A stretch of 64,000 nt of DNA from Pyropia yezoensis. Its lineage: Eukaryota > Rhodophyta > Bangiophyceae > Bangiales > Bangiaceae. The notes under the pieces are model-generated. The model saw only the letters and a program-made list of their open reading frames with translations, was not told the DNA's origin and made no database searches. Shown piece by piece: positions 8,137 through 18,738 of the stretch. The position numbers and the translations under genes are program-made. How positions within the stretch are numbered: position 1 is the stretch's first letter; every line of letters begins with the position of its first letter. The stretch lies in contig CM020618.1 of NCBI GenBank assembly GCA_009829735.1, positions 41,903,030 through 41,967,029 on the forward strand, given 5' to 3'.

Positions 8137-10251
8137 CTAGGCACGCATGCTAGACTCTCCCACTCCACGGCCCTCGCCCTCACGTGGAGGCGAGCGGCGA
8201 GACCCACGCCGATAACGGTCTCCACTCGTTGGAAGGGGCGGCGGCTCCAAGTCGGAACCGTCGCGCCCCTCACGGTCGCGCAAGTGGCGCCGACCGTGGC
8301 TACTCTTCTGCCTGGTCTTGCGCGCAAGTTTGCGACGCAGACGCTGGACAGACTCCGTCTCCGATGGGGTAGAGGACTCCGAGACGGAGTAAGACAACTC
8401 GTCTTCCGACACGGAGGGAGAGCGCCGCGAGTGACGGCGACGACGGCGAGGAGGCGAGTATGCCCGGCTCGCACGACGCTTGCCACGCCCAAGTGGGGTT
8501 GGCTGGGGCATAATAGCCCCAATGCGAGCCAACTCGGCCGTCATAAACTCCGCCACCGACTCGCAACTCGCGGTCGCCACTGCAGTACGAACGCGCTCCT
8601 CAAGTTGAGGAGTCTCGGAACTTTGGAGGGTTGCGGTCGACGCGGCCAACCAGGAAATGGTGCGCACCAACGTGGTGATCATCATCTCTGAGGTTAGAGG
8701 CGTGGGCGGTAACACCAACTTGGGGTATACCGTCAGGAGGGTGGCCCCCAAGTTGGGAGACACCGGTGTGGATGACTCCACGGCCACGCTGATCGGGATG
8801 TTCCCGTGAGGCTGGAAAGGAACAGGAGGAAGCGGAGGGGCACGCCGAGGTGGCGGTACCCGGGTGTAACTGCGACCCCGACTTGGGGCCCCCGCAGTAG
8901 GTTGAGTCATATGGTCATCATATGAGGGCACAGCCATAACTATGGGCTTGTCCGGGGGTGGCGCAGTGTGACGATCCACCCCCGGGGCATACGGGTAGTC
9001 CCCGATGCCCAACCCCTCTCGTAGGACCACACGGCCGTCGTGAAGTTCACGAGCGACCCACACGAACTGGCGAAGTGCGCCATCGTCCTTGGGCCCCCGA
9101 GTGGGGCGGCGCAACTTGTGCTCAATGCTCTCCCACTCGATAAACTTGTGGAGGCGGAGCATCTCCTCAAGTAGAGTGAGTTGTCCTGACGAGCACCCCT
9201 CAGCAACTAGCTGAGGGGTGAGCTGTTCCAAACCCTGGATGAGCCGGAGGGGGAGATGCCAGAGAATCCCCCGCCGCTGAACACATGACACCCAGGTCGA
9301 CATGACCTCGAGGAGCCACTGGGTGGCCAACATGGCCCACACCAGATGATCAGGGCCAGCCGTCAACATGACGGAGCCGAAGTGGTCAAGCAACCGTGGC
9401 AACAATGCCGGGAACCCGTAGGGGACCTCAACTTGAGGCCACCACTCGGGCTTCTTCGGGTAGTATTGCTCCTTACTGGCAGCAGACTGCTGTGGAAGCT
9501 CAAGTTGAGCCGAGGTCACCAAGTAGGGACCTCGCCGGAAGTCCTTCTCCATCCGCACATCAAAGTGATGAGTGTGCGGATCGGCCTCGTGAAGGTACGG
9601 GGGGCGAGTTGCCACCGCGTCCCAAGTGAAGGTCGGCAAGTCGCCGGGACCCGGGATAGTTCCCCCGCGGTCCACCATGGCCTTGGCCCGCTGCACGTCC
9701 TCGACCTCCTCGTCGTCCAGGAAGGCAAACTGGTCCGTCCTGAAGCCGGCAGGGAACCCGACCCTACGGGGATACTTCTCCCGTAGGCGGTCCCATACCC
9801 GACCCATCGCTGCGCCGAGTCGGCCACAGCGAAGAACAGTCAACCCCTCCTCATACAGAGGCCAAGCGGGGTAAAACCACCGCCCCAAGGCCTCACGCGG
9901 GACAACTTGTCCCGCCTCCGGGGGAGATCCTGCCGTCAACCCAAAGCCGGGTGACGCGGAAGTCCCACCCCCCGGAGCGATCGCGGAGCCCCCGCCGGAA
10001 GTCCCGGCAGGCGCTGCACCGTAGGAGGTGTCCTCCATACGCTCATCGAGAGAGTCCGTCTCCACTCCCGGAGTCGCCATGGCTCTCCCCAAGTTGGGGA
10101 GAGACGTCCTGGCTATCGCGGCACGAGACCCGCCTCGAGTTGAGGGGGACTCGGATCGTGGGTGAACGGGTGGCCTCCCCAGCGTGGGGTGGCCCCGTGT
10201 AAGGTGAAGGAGAAGTGGTGGTGGTGGTGAGGTGTGAACCGAGGAGAGCAA
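8137..10251 (-). CDS. Antisense extra ORF of element A (unknown function)
   Basis: 704 codons on the strand opposite gag-pol, stopping 110 bp from the pol stop, so the two genes are convergent. An alternative start at 10080 has a good Kozak context (gccATGG) and gives about 647 residues (MATPGVETDS). There is a Gly/Pro-rich N-terminus, then a predicted folded middle (FYPAWPLYEEGLTVLR, YYPKKPEWWPQVEVPYGF, LWHLPLRLIQGLEQLTPQL), a Pro-rich linker and an Arg/Ser-rich basic tail (SPPRRRRRHSRRSPS). The tail suggests nucleic-acid binding or nuclear localisation (inference). There is no signal peptide or membrane span, so I do not call it env. The middle motifs recur in the antisense ORFs of D, C and E. 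No sense ORF of comparable size overlaps it. Confidence 0.85.
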   Translation of the reverse strand: MLSSVHTSPPPPLLLHLTRGHPTLGRPPVHPRSESPSTRGGSRAAIARTSLPNLGRAMATPGVETDSLDERMEDTSYGAAPAGTSGGGSAIAPGGGTSASPGFGLTAGSPPEAGQVVPREALGRWFYPAWPLYEEGLTVLRCGRLGAAMGRVWDRLREKYPRRVGFPAGFRTDQFAFLDDEEVEDVQRAKAMVDRGGTIPGPGDLPTFTWDAVATRPPYLHEADPHTHHFDVRMEKDFRRGPYLVTSAQLELPQQSAASKEQYYPKKPEWWPQVEVPYGFPALLPRLLDHFGSVMLTAGPDHLVWAMLATQWLLEVMSTWVSCVQRRGILWHLPLRLIQGLEQLTPQLVAEGCSSGQLTLLEEMLRLHKFIEWESIEHKLRRPTRGPKDDGALRQFVWVARELHDGRVVLREGLGIGDYPYAPGVDRHTAPPPDKPIVMAVPSYDDHMTQPTAGAPSRGRSYTRVPPPRRAPPLPPVPFQPHGNIPISVAVESSTPVSPNLGATLLTVYPKLVLPPTPLTSEMMITTLVRTISWLAASTATLQSSETPQLEERVRTAVATASCESVAEFMTAELARIGAIMPQPTPLGRGKRRASRAYSPPRRRRRHSRRSPSVSEDELSYSVSESSTPSETESVQRLRRKLARKTRQKSSHGRRHLRDREGRDGSDLEPPPLPTSGDRYRRGSRRSPPREGEGRGVGESSMRA

Positions 10252-10408
10252 GCTGCCAAGTGGGCAAGCTTGAGGAGAGGGGCGGCCAACGTGACCGCCT
10301 CCACATCCGCGTTACGTACTCAAGGGGGGACAGCAAGTCGCGTCCCCCCCAACGCCGAGACGTGCGTTTACGCACCCCCTCACAGGGCCGACCGGGTCGG
10401 TCGGAACT

Positions 10409-10421
10409 GAGGAGAGGGGAG
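10409..10421 (+). other. Polypurine tract of element A
   Basis: A purine-only run directly before the 3' LTR, the expected plus-strand priming site for reverse transcription. Confidence 0.8.
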
Positions 10422-10889
10422 TGTGGCAGTATTGACCCCCAGGTAGGGGGCAACACGTGCCATGCAAGGGGCGGCAGGCCACTAGCCTGATCCGTTCCTC
10501 CCCCTGCATTTGGGTCCATATTCCCTAAGTTCGGGATAGTTAGCTTAGTAGTAAATCCAACTTGGATTTGAGGGTTTTCTGCATTTATCGTCTTGAATTT
10601 TCGTGTGGCCCGGTGGGCAGGTGCTGGGGTGGGAGATTCTGAGTGGCGAGATTCTGAGTGGACCCTGGGGGGATAAGGGGAGGGACAGCGGGGCTTGGCC
10701 CTGCGTCCCCGTCCCGACCAAGAAACTGTTGGACCACACACCATCTTCTTGTTTGTCCGTGGGGGGATTGCCCCACAACAGGGATAGAGTGTGTGCGACT
10801 TGCACTTCTTCCGGTTCCCCCGACACGGGAGGCAGCCCTCGCACACCGCCCCAACTTGGGTACTGTGTGTGCGAGTGGTTTTTGCCACA
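10422..10889 (+). repeat. 3' LTR of element A
   Basis: 468 bp, by eye identical to 1512-1979, with the same TGTGGCA/TGCCACA ends. The next base resumes element B's pol. Confidence 0.95.
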
Positions 10890-13800
10890 ACCACGTCCTG
10901 TCCGTTTACTGTGCGGACCCCATCGTCACTTTCGATGGTGAACCGCCGTCCATCTGTACGAAGGAATTGGTATGGCCCCTTCGTCTGGAACACCAACTTA
11001 CCCCCAGTTGGGGTGTGTGAGTGAGCCAGTACCCAGTCGCCCTGCTCGGGGACATGCTTAGCGTTAGGCACCTTTTTGTCAAAAGTACGCTTGTAGCGCT
11101 TTTGCGCTTGGTCCATCTCAGCCCTGACTTTAGGGATGAGTTTTTCAAGCCTAGCAGCGAACTCCTCGTTGCTCTCAGTGGGAGTAGGCGTACTGCCATC
11201 GGCCTCCATAGTTGGGAGCGGCCGCCGTACGGCAATAGACCGCACGCGACGGGGGGTCACAAAAGCGGGTGGTACTTCCCCGGTAGATGAGTGAACCTGC
11301 GAATTGTAGGCAGTCGTAAGAATAGAAATGTATTGGTCCCACGTTTTCACGTGCTCACTCACATAGTGGCGCAGCTGCAGAACAATAGTTTTGTTGAAGC
11401 GCTCCACCTGCCCATTAGTTTGTGGGTGGTAGGGGGTGGCACAGTTTGCCTGAACCCCCATCATATGCAGCACTCCCTGAAACAGTACGGACGCAAATTG
11501 CGGTCCATTGTCCGATAGTGTACTGTCCGGGATGCCATACGCGGCAACCCAGTGATCTAGGAAGGCTGACACGACCGACATGGCCTTGATCTCTGCCAGA
11601 GGGATCGCTTACGAAAGTTTCGTGAAGCGGTCGCAGATGACCAGGAGGTACTGGTTGCCCTCCTCGGTCACTGGCAGGGGCCCAAGGATGTCCATTGCCA
11701 ACGCGGCAAAGGGCTCCTTTGCCGGGAGCAGTAACATAGCCGTAGTAGGCCGCCGTTCCATCAGACGGTTCTGTGCACAACTTGTGCAGGCAGCCACCCA
11801 ACTGTAGATGTCTACCACCATGGACGGCCAGTAGTAACTGGTCCTCAGGGTCTGGTACAGTTTCCTAGACCCCAGGTGTCCACCTGGGGGAGCGTTATGC
11901 TCCCTCTCAAGAATACTGTCCTTGAGGGATGCGGGGACGACAAATTGTTCGGTCCCCTGGATTACCCCCCTCCTCAAGAGGAGGCCATCGTCTCCGATGA
12001 AGAACCGCGTCTCCGCCACCGTATCGAGCGTATCCCTCTGCGACTTGCAGAAGGGGTCCTCGGCCTGGGCCTTCACCACCTCGTCCAGGGACAGGGGCAA
12101 GTACTTCTTGTTCCCTGGCGCCTCGGGGTCCAACGCCTGACCCGAGCGCGTGACTACCCCTACGATGGGGATGTCCTCATCGACTGAGTTAGTGTCCAGC
12201 CCCTCGGTAGGTACCCGAGAAAGGCCATCGGCAAGGGCATGTTGCCTGCCAGGTCGATACTCAATATCAAAGTTGAAGGGTGCCAGTCGCACCCTCCACC
12301 TGTTGAGGCGTGTGTTCGTGCAATCCGTCTTGAAGATGAACTGCAACGCGCGGTGGTCACAGCGGATGAGGAACTTCTCACCCGTTCCGCAATGACGAAG
12401 TGACGTCACCGCCCACACCACTGCGAGTCCTTCCAGTTCGGTGACTCCATAGTTCTTCTCAGCCGAGTTCAGCCCCTTGCTGAAGTATCCCACCGGCAAG
12501 TACTCCTCGTCCGGCTGCTGCTGAAGCAACACAAAACCAAGTTGGTCGCAGCTAGGTACCACAGTGACAGGTAAAGGTAGTTTTATGCCTGTCTTCCGGG
12601 GCAATGGGAATTTGCCAATACCCCGCGTTACAGTCTAGGGTAGAGAACACGGTTGCCTCCCCCAGAGAGTCCAGACAGTCGTCCATCCTAGGTAGGGAAT
12701 AACTGTCCTTCACCGTTCTCTTGTTGAGCTTACGGTAGTCGATACAGAGCCGTGGGGTCCCATCAACTTCAGGGACAACAACCACCGGACTCGCCCACTC
12801 GGCGTTGCTGGCCTCGATCGCATCGCGGGCCTTCATACGAGCGACTTGCTCCTTAACGAGGGCTCTTGAACGGGGCCCTCCCCTGTACGGTTGTTGGTGT
12901 ATAGGGAGTGCACCGGGTTTCAACTCGATCCGGTGTTGGGTGGCTCTCAGGAGTCCCAATTGACCATCCCACAACTTGTGATATTGGTCCAAGAGGCGTT
13001 CAACTTGAACCGTCAACCTGGGTGGGACATTCTCCATGTTCACATGAGGTCGAGAAGCGGCGGCCGACTTGGCTTGGGGCTTCTCCCTTCCGGACTTCGG
13101 GTCGCTACTCGCGCCCGCGTTGAGGGTGACCACTACTACTGGTCCCTCCTGTTGGTCGATATAGCCGAACTTGGCTCTCGACTTGTAGTACTTGGGCGAC
13201 GAGCTCAGGTTCATCACCTGAATCCTCCACGGGACTCCGGCTTTGGAGTCCATCGTGCCAAGGGCCAAGTGCACTTGGTGCTTGCGAGCAAGACGGGGGT
13301 GAGGGTGCACCAACCCGTTCCCCGTATAATCAGTTACAACGTCAACGTGCGCCACCGAGTTGGGGGGCAACGTGACTTTACGGGCTAAACGCAGGGTAGC
13401 AGTAAACTCTTCTCTCACGGAGCAAACAGGCTTCGACTGTGAGACTGTCACAGGAGCCACAGACTTTCCCTTACCAAGGATGGGGATGGTCTCCCCATTC
13501 ATCAACTTGACCCAATACTCAGGGCCACCAATCAAAGGCACTTGTGTTACAACATGAGGGGTACCCAGAAGCAGGGGTACCGATATATTCTCGACTACTC
13601 CATAGGTCACGTCAACCTGATGGGTTCCCAACCTAGTTGGTAGGGTCACGGCACCAACAATGGGAAGTACCCCACCATTGATGTCAATCATATGGTCAGC
13701 TTTAGATCTCCAGCGTTGGAGCTTCATCTCCTTTGGTAGTAGCGACTTGCGTATCAAGGAGGCTCATGACCCGGTATCAAGTACGACACGGGCACAACAG

Positions 13801-14018
13801 GCACGGCCGGGGGCTAGTTGCACCCGTCCAGCCACCTGGAAGTTCTCACCCGTCAGCACCGCGATGACCCGACGTGGGATTACGTTCTTGGGGAGTCCTA
13901 CCCGAGGTAGGCGGGCTCCCTTAGGTCCCCGCAGTATCCGGCAGAGTTGGTTCGTCCTCTTGACCCACTTGGCCGAGGCTGCCGTTGTGAGCTTAGGACG
14001 GCCAGCTCCAACGGTCAT
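10890..14018 (-). pseudogene. pol: Element B pol, main part, broken
   Basis: A decayed copy of A's pol, cut at 10890 by element A. The frame starts at 14018 (MTVGAGRPKL) in the -1 frame relative to gag. A TGA follows immediately after the protease DTGS motif (13764-13766). The reverse transcriptase has lost about 566 bp relative to A (junction near 12554), removing the YLDD region and shifting the frame; CTA at both ends suggests microhomology. RNase H and the integrase zinc module follow. A TAA at 11609-11611 interrupts integrase after RFTKLS, and the rest, including LSDNG and QVERF, is in frame up to DVV. Without RT the element could move only in trans. Confidence 0.9.
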
Positions 14019-16131
14019 TCGCTTCCCGCCGACTTGGCGTCTGAATCCGAGGGCGAAGGGGAAGACGACGAGTCCAAAGACGACGTGTCCGCCCCCTCCG
14101 CCGAGGGTGTGGCGACCGCCACTACCGGTCGAGGTCCACCCTCACGGCGTGAACGTACTTTGTTCGTAGCCGTCTTCTTACTCGCATTCTTAACAAGTTG
14201 TTGAATGCGTTTACTCAACATAGGGCAATCATATGCCCAGTGTCCATCGGAATTGCAGTTCCAACACCGATAGTCAGTTCCCGGAGGGGTCGTCCCGACT
14301 GGGGAAGCCGACGAGGTACCCTGGGAAGTTCCCACGGCAGCTACTACCCTCTCCTTGCGGATTCGGCGTGCCTCTCGCAACTCTCTGGCCAGGCGCACCT
14401 CCTCTCGTTTCTTGACCAACTCGGCCTGACGTTCCTGGCGTTGTTCCTCCCGCGACTTGCGGTAGGCCTCCCCTTTACGTTAGGCGAACCTCGCCAACTC
14501 GGCCAGTGTCGCCCGGGCAGTATTATGCTCCCGGGTCTCCATCCGGACTGACCAGTGGAGTCCCTCCACCAACCGACTCTTCACCACAGCTTGTGGGTGA
14601 GGAAACCCACAAAGATTGTTGAGCTTACGGACTCGCTCCGCAAAGGACAACTCGTCCTCAGTCTCTTCCTGATGAGCTTGCGTAAACTCCTCGACTTGAG
14701 AAGCCAACGCTGCTTCATCCACCATGGCTCTCAACAACCAGTTGACGAGCTCCAAGTAGGACGTCACCTCACCAGCTCCTCCACTTGAGGAACTGGGCAT
14801 GACGGACATAAGTTCTGTCCGCAGGTCGCCCTTGGTAAACTCCTGAGGCATGTAGAAAGCCATGCCTTCACTGACGGCATTGTCGTCACAGGCTTTTGCG
14901 AAACGACGTAGAAGCTCAAAGACACGGAGGGGGGGAGTTCCATCCCACTCCGCTTTGTGCCCAAAAGAGTGAAGTGCATTCTTCTTTGCACGGCCCATGG
15001 CTCGGGCCTGAATGGGACCGTACGCCACCGACTTGTTGTGGAGGGCGTAGGTCCCACAGTCAAAGATCCTTTCGTAGACCGGGTTGGGTACCTGGATCTT
15101 GGGCGGCACCTCACGTTGATGGAAAAACCGCTGAGGCAATGGGGTGAGTTGACCCGCACTGCCTGTCGTCTGCTGCGGCGAGATTAGTGTCGCCGCCGGC
15201 GTTTCCGACGGGAACTCCCCCGTGAAGGGCGTACGCCCCACCGAGAATGGTGTGGGGCTACCTGGATCTTGGGCGGCACCTCACGTTGATGGAGAAACCG
15301 CTGAGGCAATGGGGTGAGTTGACCCGCAGTGCCTGTCGTCTGCTGCGGCGAGCTTAGTGTCGCGGCCGGCGTTTCCGAGGGGAACTCCCCCGTGAAGGGC
15401 GTACGCCCCACCGAGAATGGTGTGGATCCCTCGTTGGGAGTCACAGGGGTCGCCCCCGTTTCGGGGCGACCAGAGATAGGCGTAAGGGGGGATTCCCCCT
15501 GCGCCTGCGGGCTCGAAAGCCCCAATCCGGTTTGGACATTAAGGCCATCTGGCAAACTCGCCACAATCTGATTCAGAATAGTATTCGTCATCGTGACCAC
15601 CAGGTCCGGCAAAGTCTGCCGCAACACATTGGTCGCCTCCCGACGGACAGTTTCCGCGAGGAGTGGATTGTCGACTCCAGTTGAGTCTCGGTCCGCCTCC
15701 GGGAGTCCACCTGAGGGGTAACCACGATCCTCAGGGGTCTCAACCGGGGGCATGCGCGCGAGCCCATCGCCGACCAACGGAGGTCCGCCGTCCTCCGAAA
15801 GCCTAGTTGGCGACGGCTCCAAGCCAAAGTTGGTTCCACCCCGAGTGGAACCCGCGGGGACAGTCCTCTCACCTTGGGACGTTCCCGTTGAGTGTACCAC
15901 ACGGTGGCCAGACTTCGGCCCACCCACATCAGAAGTGTCTCCCGAATGAACTCCCGACTGAGTCGGGTTGGCCTGTTGCCCGCCCGTAATTCCATTCCTG
16001 CTGGCTTGAGGGACCTCTAGTCCCTCTGCGACCCCAGTTACACCTACCTGTGTCTCATCAGTATTCGAAGGCACTGAAGTACGTGCGTCACCCGTGTACT
16101 CCCCGGACGACGGGGGGTCCGAACCAGCCAT
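14015..16131 (-). pseudogene. gag: Element B gag, broken
   Basis: Same family as A's gag, starting at ATG 16131. A 170-bp tandem duplication (15089-15258 and 15259-15428) is not a multiple of three and shifts the frame inside the Pro/Thr-rich region. A TAA at 14480-14482 follows RFA. The CCHC knuckle CWNCNSDGHWAYDC is retained. The 3' end reads AGSE then TGA, with GGGAAGC where A has GGGAAAC. Confidence 0.88.
15089..15428. repeat. 170-bp tandem duplication in element B gag
   Basis: Two adjacent copies, 15089-15258 and 15259-15428, each beginning TACCTGGATCTTGGGCGG. They differ at several bases, so the duplication is not the latest event. 170 is not divisible by three, hence the gag frameshift. 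Confidence 0.9.
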
Positions 16132-16230
16132 GTTGGCTAACGATCCGCATGACACGGTCCAAGTCCACCGTTCCTCTGAGACAGAGGGCCCCCTACACCC
16201 GGGTGCACCCGGAGGTAAAGTTTACCCCTG

Positions 16231-16248
16231 TCCCCTGCTGCTCCACCA
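16231..16248 (-). other. Primer binding site of element B
   Basis: The reverse complement reads TGGTGGAGCAGCAGGGGA, identical to A, C and D, and lies two bases from the 5' LTR. Confidence 0.85.
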
Positions 16249-16250
16249 AA

Positions 16251-16719
16251 AGTGGCAAAAACCACTCGCACACGCGACACCCAAGTTGGGGCAGTGCGCA
16301 AGGGCTGCCTCCCGTGTCGGGGGAGCCGGTAGAAGTGCAAGTCGCACACACTCTATCCCTGTTGTGGGGCAATCCCCCCAGTGACAAACCAGAAGATGGT
16401 GTGTGGGCCAACAATTTCTTGGTCGGGACGGGGAAGCAAGGCCAAGCCCCGCTGTCCCTCCCCCTATCCCCCCAAGGTCCCCTCAGAATCTCGCCACTCA
16501 AAATCTCCCACCCCAGCACCTGCCCACCGGGCCACACGAAAATTCAAGACGATAAATGCAGAAAACCCTCAAAATCCAAGTTGGATTTACTACTAAGCAA
16601 ACTATCCCAAACTTAGGGAATATGGACCCAAATGCAGGGGGAGGAACGGGTCAGGCTAGTGGCCTGCCGCCCCTTGCATGGCACGTGTTGCCCCCTACCT
16701 GGGGGTCAATACTGCCACA
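16251..16719 (-). repeat. 5' LTR of element B
   Basis: 469 bp, reverse orientation. It is close to but visibly diverged from A's LTRs (for example it ends TGCCACT instead of TGCCACA). Beyond 16719 no further element sequence is seen. Confidence 0.92.
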
Positions 16720-17248
16720 GGGTCGTGCAGCGTGGGTTTGATTGGTCCAGTGGTGATACTGGACATGATCACGACACGTGAACGTCCACATTCTAAGGGA
16801 CGCACTAGATATAGGCTTTGCCATGTGAGCGGCGCGGCCCAGCCCCAGCGGACGTCGTGGGGGGGGGGGGGGGGGAAGGTGGCGGGAAGTGCGCCCGGGT
16901 GCTCCCACCGATGGATACAAGAGTGCATGACGAGTTCGCCCCCTTGCGGCGGTTGCTCAGCGCCATCGCTCGGATACACCCGGCTCTGACATAGTCCGCC
17001 TGCTGTCCATTCGGCCGACATGGCAGACTTGCGAGCATGCTACTGCGCCCTGTGCAGCGGTGTAGTACGTGGGGGCTCTTGTTCCATACCACGAAGCACG
17101 TGGCTCGTGCACCAACACCAGCGAGGCGGTTGAGCTCCTCGCTCAAGTCGAAGAGTGCCTCCGGCGGCCTCCGACCCAGCAACCGCGACTTCGGGCCCTG
17201 CATCTGATGCTGCACCTGCTGCGGCCACATACCTCTCTCCGTCATTTT
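16720..17248. other. Unassigned DNA between LTRs
   Basis: No convincing gene. It contains a poly-G run of 17 (16859-16875) and GC-rich sequence flanking the relic LTR to its right. Confidence 0.5.
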
Positions 17249-17608
17249 TGACCACAATAGGGAAACGTCGCACGTCCACTCTCAGGTAACACTCACCAGG
17301 GGGAATCAACACCAACGCCACCGGGAGGCCAAGGTTGCTGTCCTTGGAGCGCAAGCCACGGGACCAAGATGGGAGCCCAAAAGGGAGGGCTTGTTGTTCT
17401 ACCATGGCCGGCGGACGATTCGCCGCCGGCCCCCTCGTTATAAGCCCTCGGAGACACCATTAACTACCCTCCACCCCGAGATGCAAGTCCCTCTGGTCAT
17501 ACGTAACTCGCAGATACCGTGACCAATACGGACTCCCAAATTGAAAGATCAGGGATACAAGTAGTCCCCCTAGATTAGGGTCAGAATGCGGTCATCAATA
17601 TTGCTGCA
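17249..17608 (-). repeat. Diverged solo LTR related to element D
   Basis: In reverse orientation this 360-bp stretch follows D's LTR from TGCAGCAATA to the CCTATTGTGGTCA end, including the GTCCGTATTGGTCACGGTAT block and the GC-rich hairpin GGCCGGCGGCGAATC. Many substitutions separate it from D. No PBS or polypurine tract adjoins it and no target duplication is visible, so it is an old solo LTR or fragment. Confidence 0.75.
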
Positions 17609-18738
17609 CGGGGGTCTTAGCGGCTCGGTTCGGCTGCTGCCTGGCCGCCATGCCCGCTAGCGGCCGATGGCGCCAATCGGCGGCAAGGTGCGGCAGCAGA
17701 GCAGCCGCCGTGCCCACTGGCGGCCGGGGGCGCCGTGGCTGGGCGCGGCCGCTGGCGTCCAGGACCCCCCGCTAGCGCGTGGCGGCGGTTTATGGCTCGC
17801 TGCCGCGCCCGCTGGGGGCTGCGCGCGTCCGCCGGCGGCCATGGGCAGCCTCTGGCCGATGGGAGCCCCCTCAAGCCTGTATCGGCGGCTGTTGGCGTGC
17901 TAAGGCCGCTGCTGGTGTTCCGTTGCGGCTGCTTACGTACGGAGTCGCCCGGTTGCGGGCCAATGCGACGGCTGGCTAGCTGGTGCGTCCGCTCGCTGGC
18001 GGGGGCCGGCTGGATTTCCAGCTTGGCCGCTGCCCGGCGCGAATGTCCGCTGGTGGGTGGGAGTGACTGCTGGATGGTGCAGGTGGCCGCTGTCGGGAGG
18101 GGGCACCCGGTGTCGCGTGGGGGCCCCGGGTGTACGCGTGGGCGGGCGAGACTTCTGCTGAGTGGCGGCAGCGGCTGGAGGGCGGGGGTAGTGGCGGGCG
18201 GGCGGGAGCGCCTAGTGGCCGGTGACAGTGTCCATTCGCGAGTAGGTGCGGTTGCTTGCGCTAAGGGCTGGCCGCTTGTGAGCTCGGGCGGCTGCTTGCT
18301 GGCCAGCACATTTGCTGGTGGGTGGGTGCGGTCTCCGGCGGACAGGTTGGCGGGGAACCGCTGGCGCGGGGTTTGGATGATTGCGGGGAGGATATCGCTT
18401 TTCACCCGCAGATGCTGTAATACCGGTCGCTGCTAACGTGCTCAACGATCCTGGGACGCCTCTCTGTGGGAGTCGTCTGCAGGTGAAAGAGGGACATAAA
18501 AGTCATCAGCTAGCTTAGCGACCACCACCACTGTTCTCAGGACACGACATACGCCCGATACAGCTCTTTTATTTTTTTTCGTTTGTTCTCGTCGTTTTGG
18601 GGTGTGCACGCCTTCCAGCCACCTGAACAAGCAGACTCCTTCACGGGGTCAGAACGTGCACACGGCGGGTGCTGGTGGTATGCTTCAGGTCGTGCGCCAC
18701 TTGCCTACAAAGGTCACAAGAACAAACAGAGCGTGTTC
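17609..18738. repeat. GC-rich low-complexity DNA
   Basis: About 17640-18400 is dominated by degenerate GCTGGCGGC/GGTGGCGGC-like units. Both strands stay open over 230-260 codons, which such composition explains. The encoded sequences are Pro/Ala/Arg-rich with no recognisable domain. The last 300 bp contain an A/T-rich patch (18569-18590) but no gene I can support. Confidence 0.5.

Larger units (their letters stand above)
1512..10889 (+). mobile_element. Ty3/gypsy element A, complete and apparently intact
   Basis: A 9.4-kb LTR retrotransposon. It has a 5' LTR at 1512-1979, PBS 1982-1999, gag 2099-4045, pol 4042-8025, an antisense extra ORF at 10251-8137, a polypurine tract at 10409-10421 and a 3' LTR at 10422-10889. 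Both LTRs are 468 bp, start TGTGGCA and end TGCCACA, and look identical base for base. The flanks ACCAG (1507-1511) and ACCAC (10890-10894) are a 5-bp target-site duplication with one mismatch. The insertion lies within the pol of element B. Intact frames and identical LTRs indicate recent transposition. Confidence 0.93.
1..16719 (-). mobile_element. Ty3/gypsy element B, decayed, 3' end outside window
   Basis: Minus-strand chromovirus-like LTR retrotransposon of the same family as element A. In transcription order it has a 5' LTR (16719-16251), a PBS (16248-16231), gag (16131-14015), pol (14018-10890, resuming at 1511-1224), and the opposite-strand extra ORF (plus strand, up to 1106). Its 3' LTR lies beyond the left edge. 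Element A interrupts it at 1512-10889. When A and one copy of its target duplication are removed, the pol frame reads through as DVVKVA. Frameshifts, nonsense codons and a deletion in reverse transcriptase make B non-autonomous. Confidence 0.9.

Noticed and set aside
8137-10251. Antisense ORF as an envelope-like gene
   Set aside because: Position after pol fits env, but the strand is opposite, and no signal peptide, transmembrane span or cleavage motif is visible in any of the copies.
17617-18436. Overlapping 230-260 codon frames on both strands
   Set aside because: Explained by GGC-rich degenerate repeats; no domain and no codon pattern favouring one strand.
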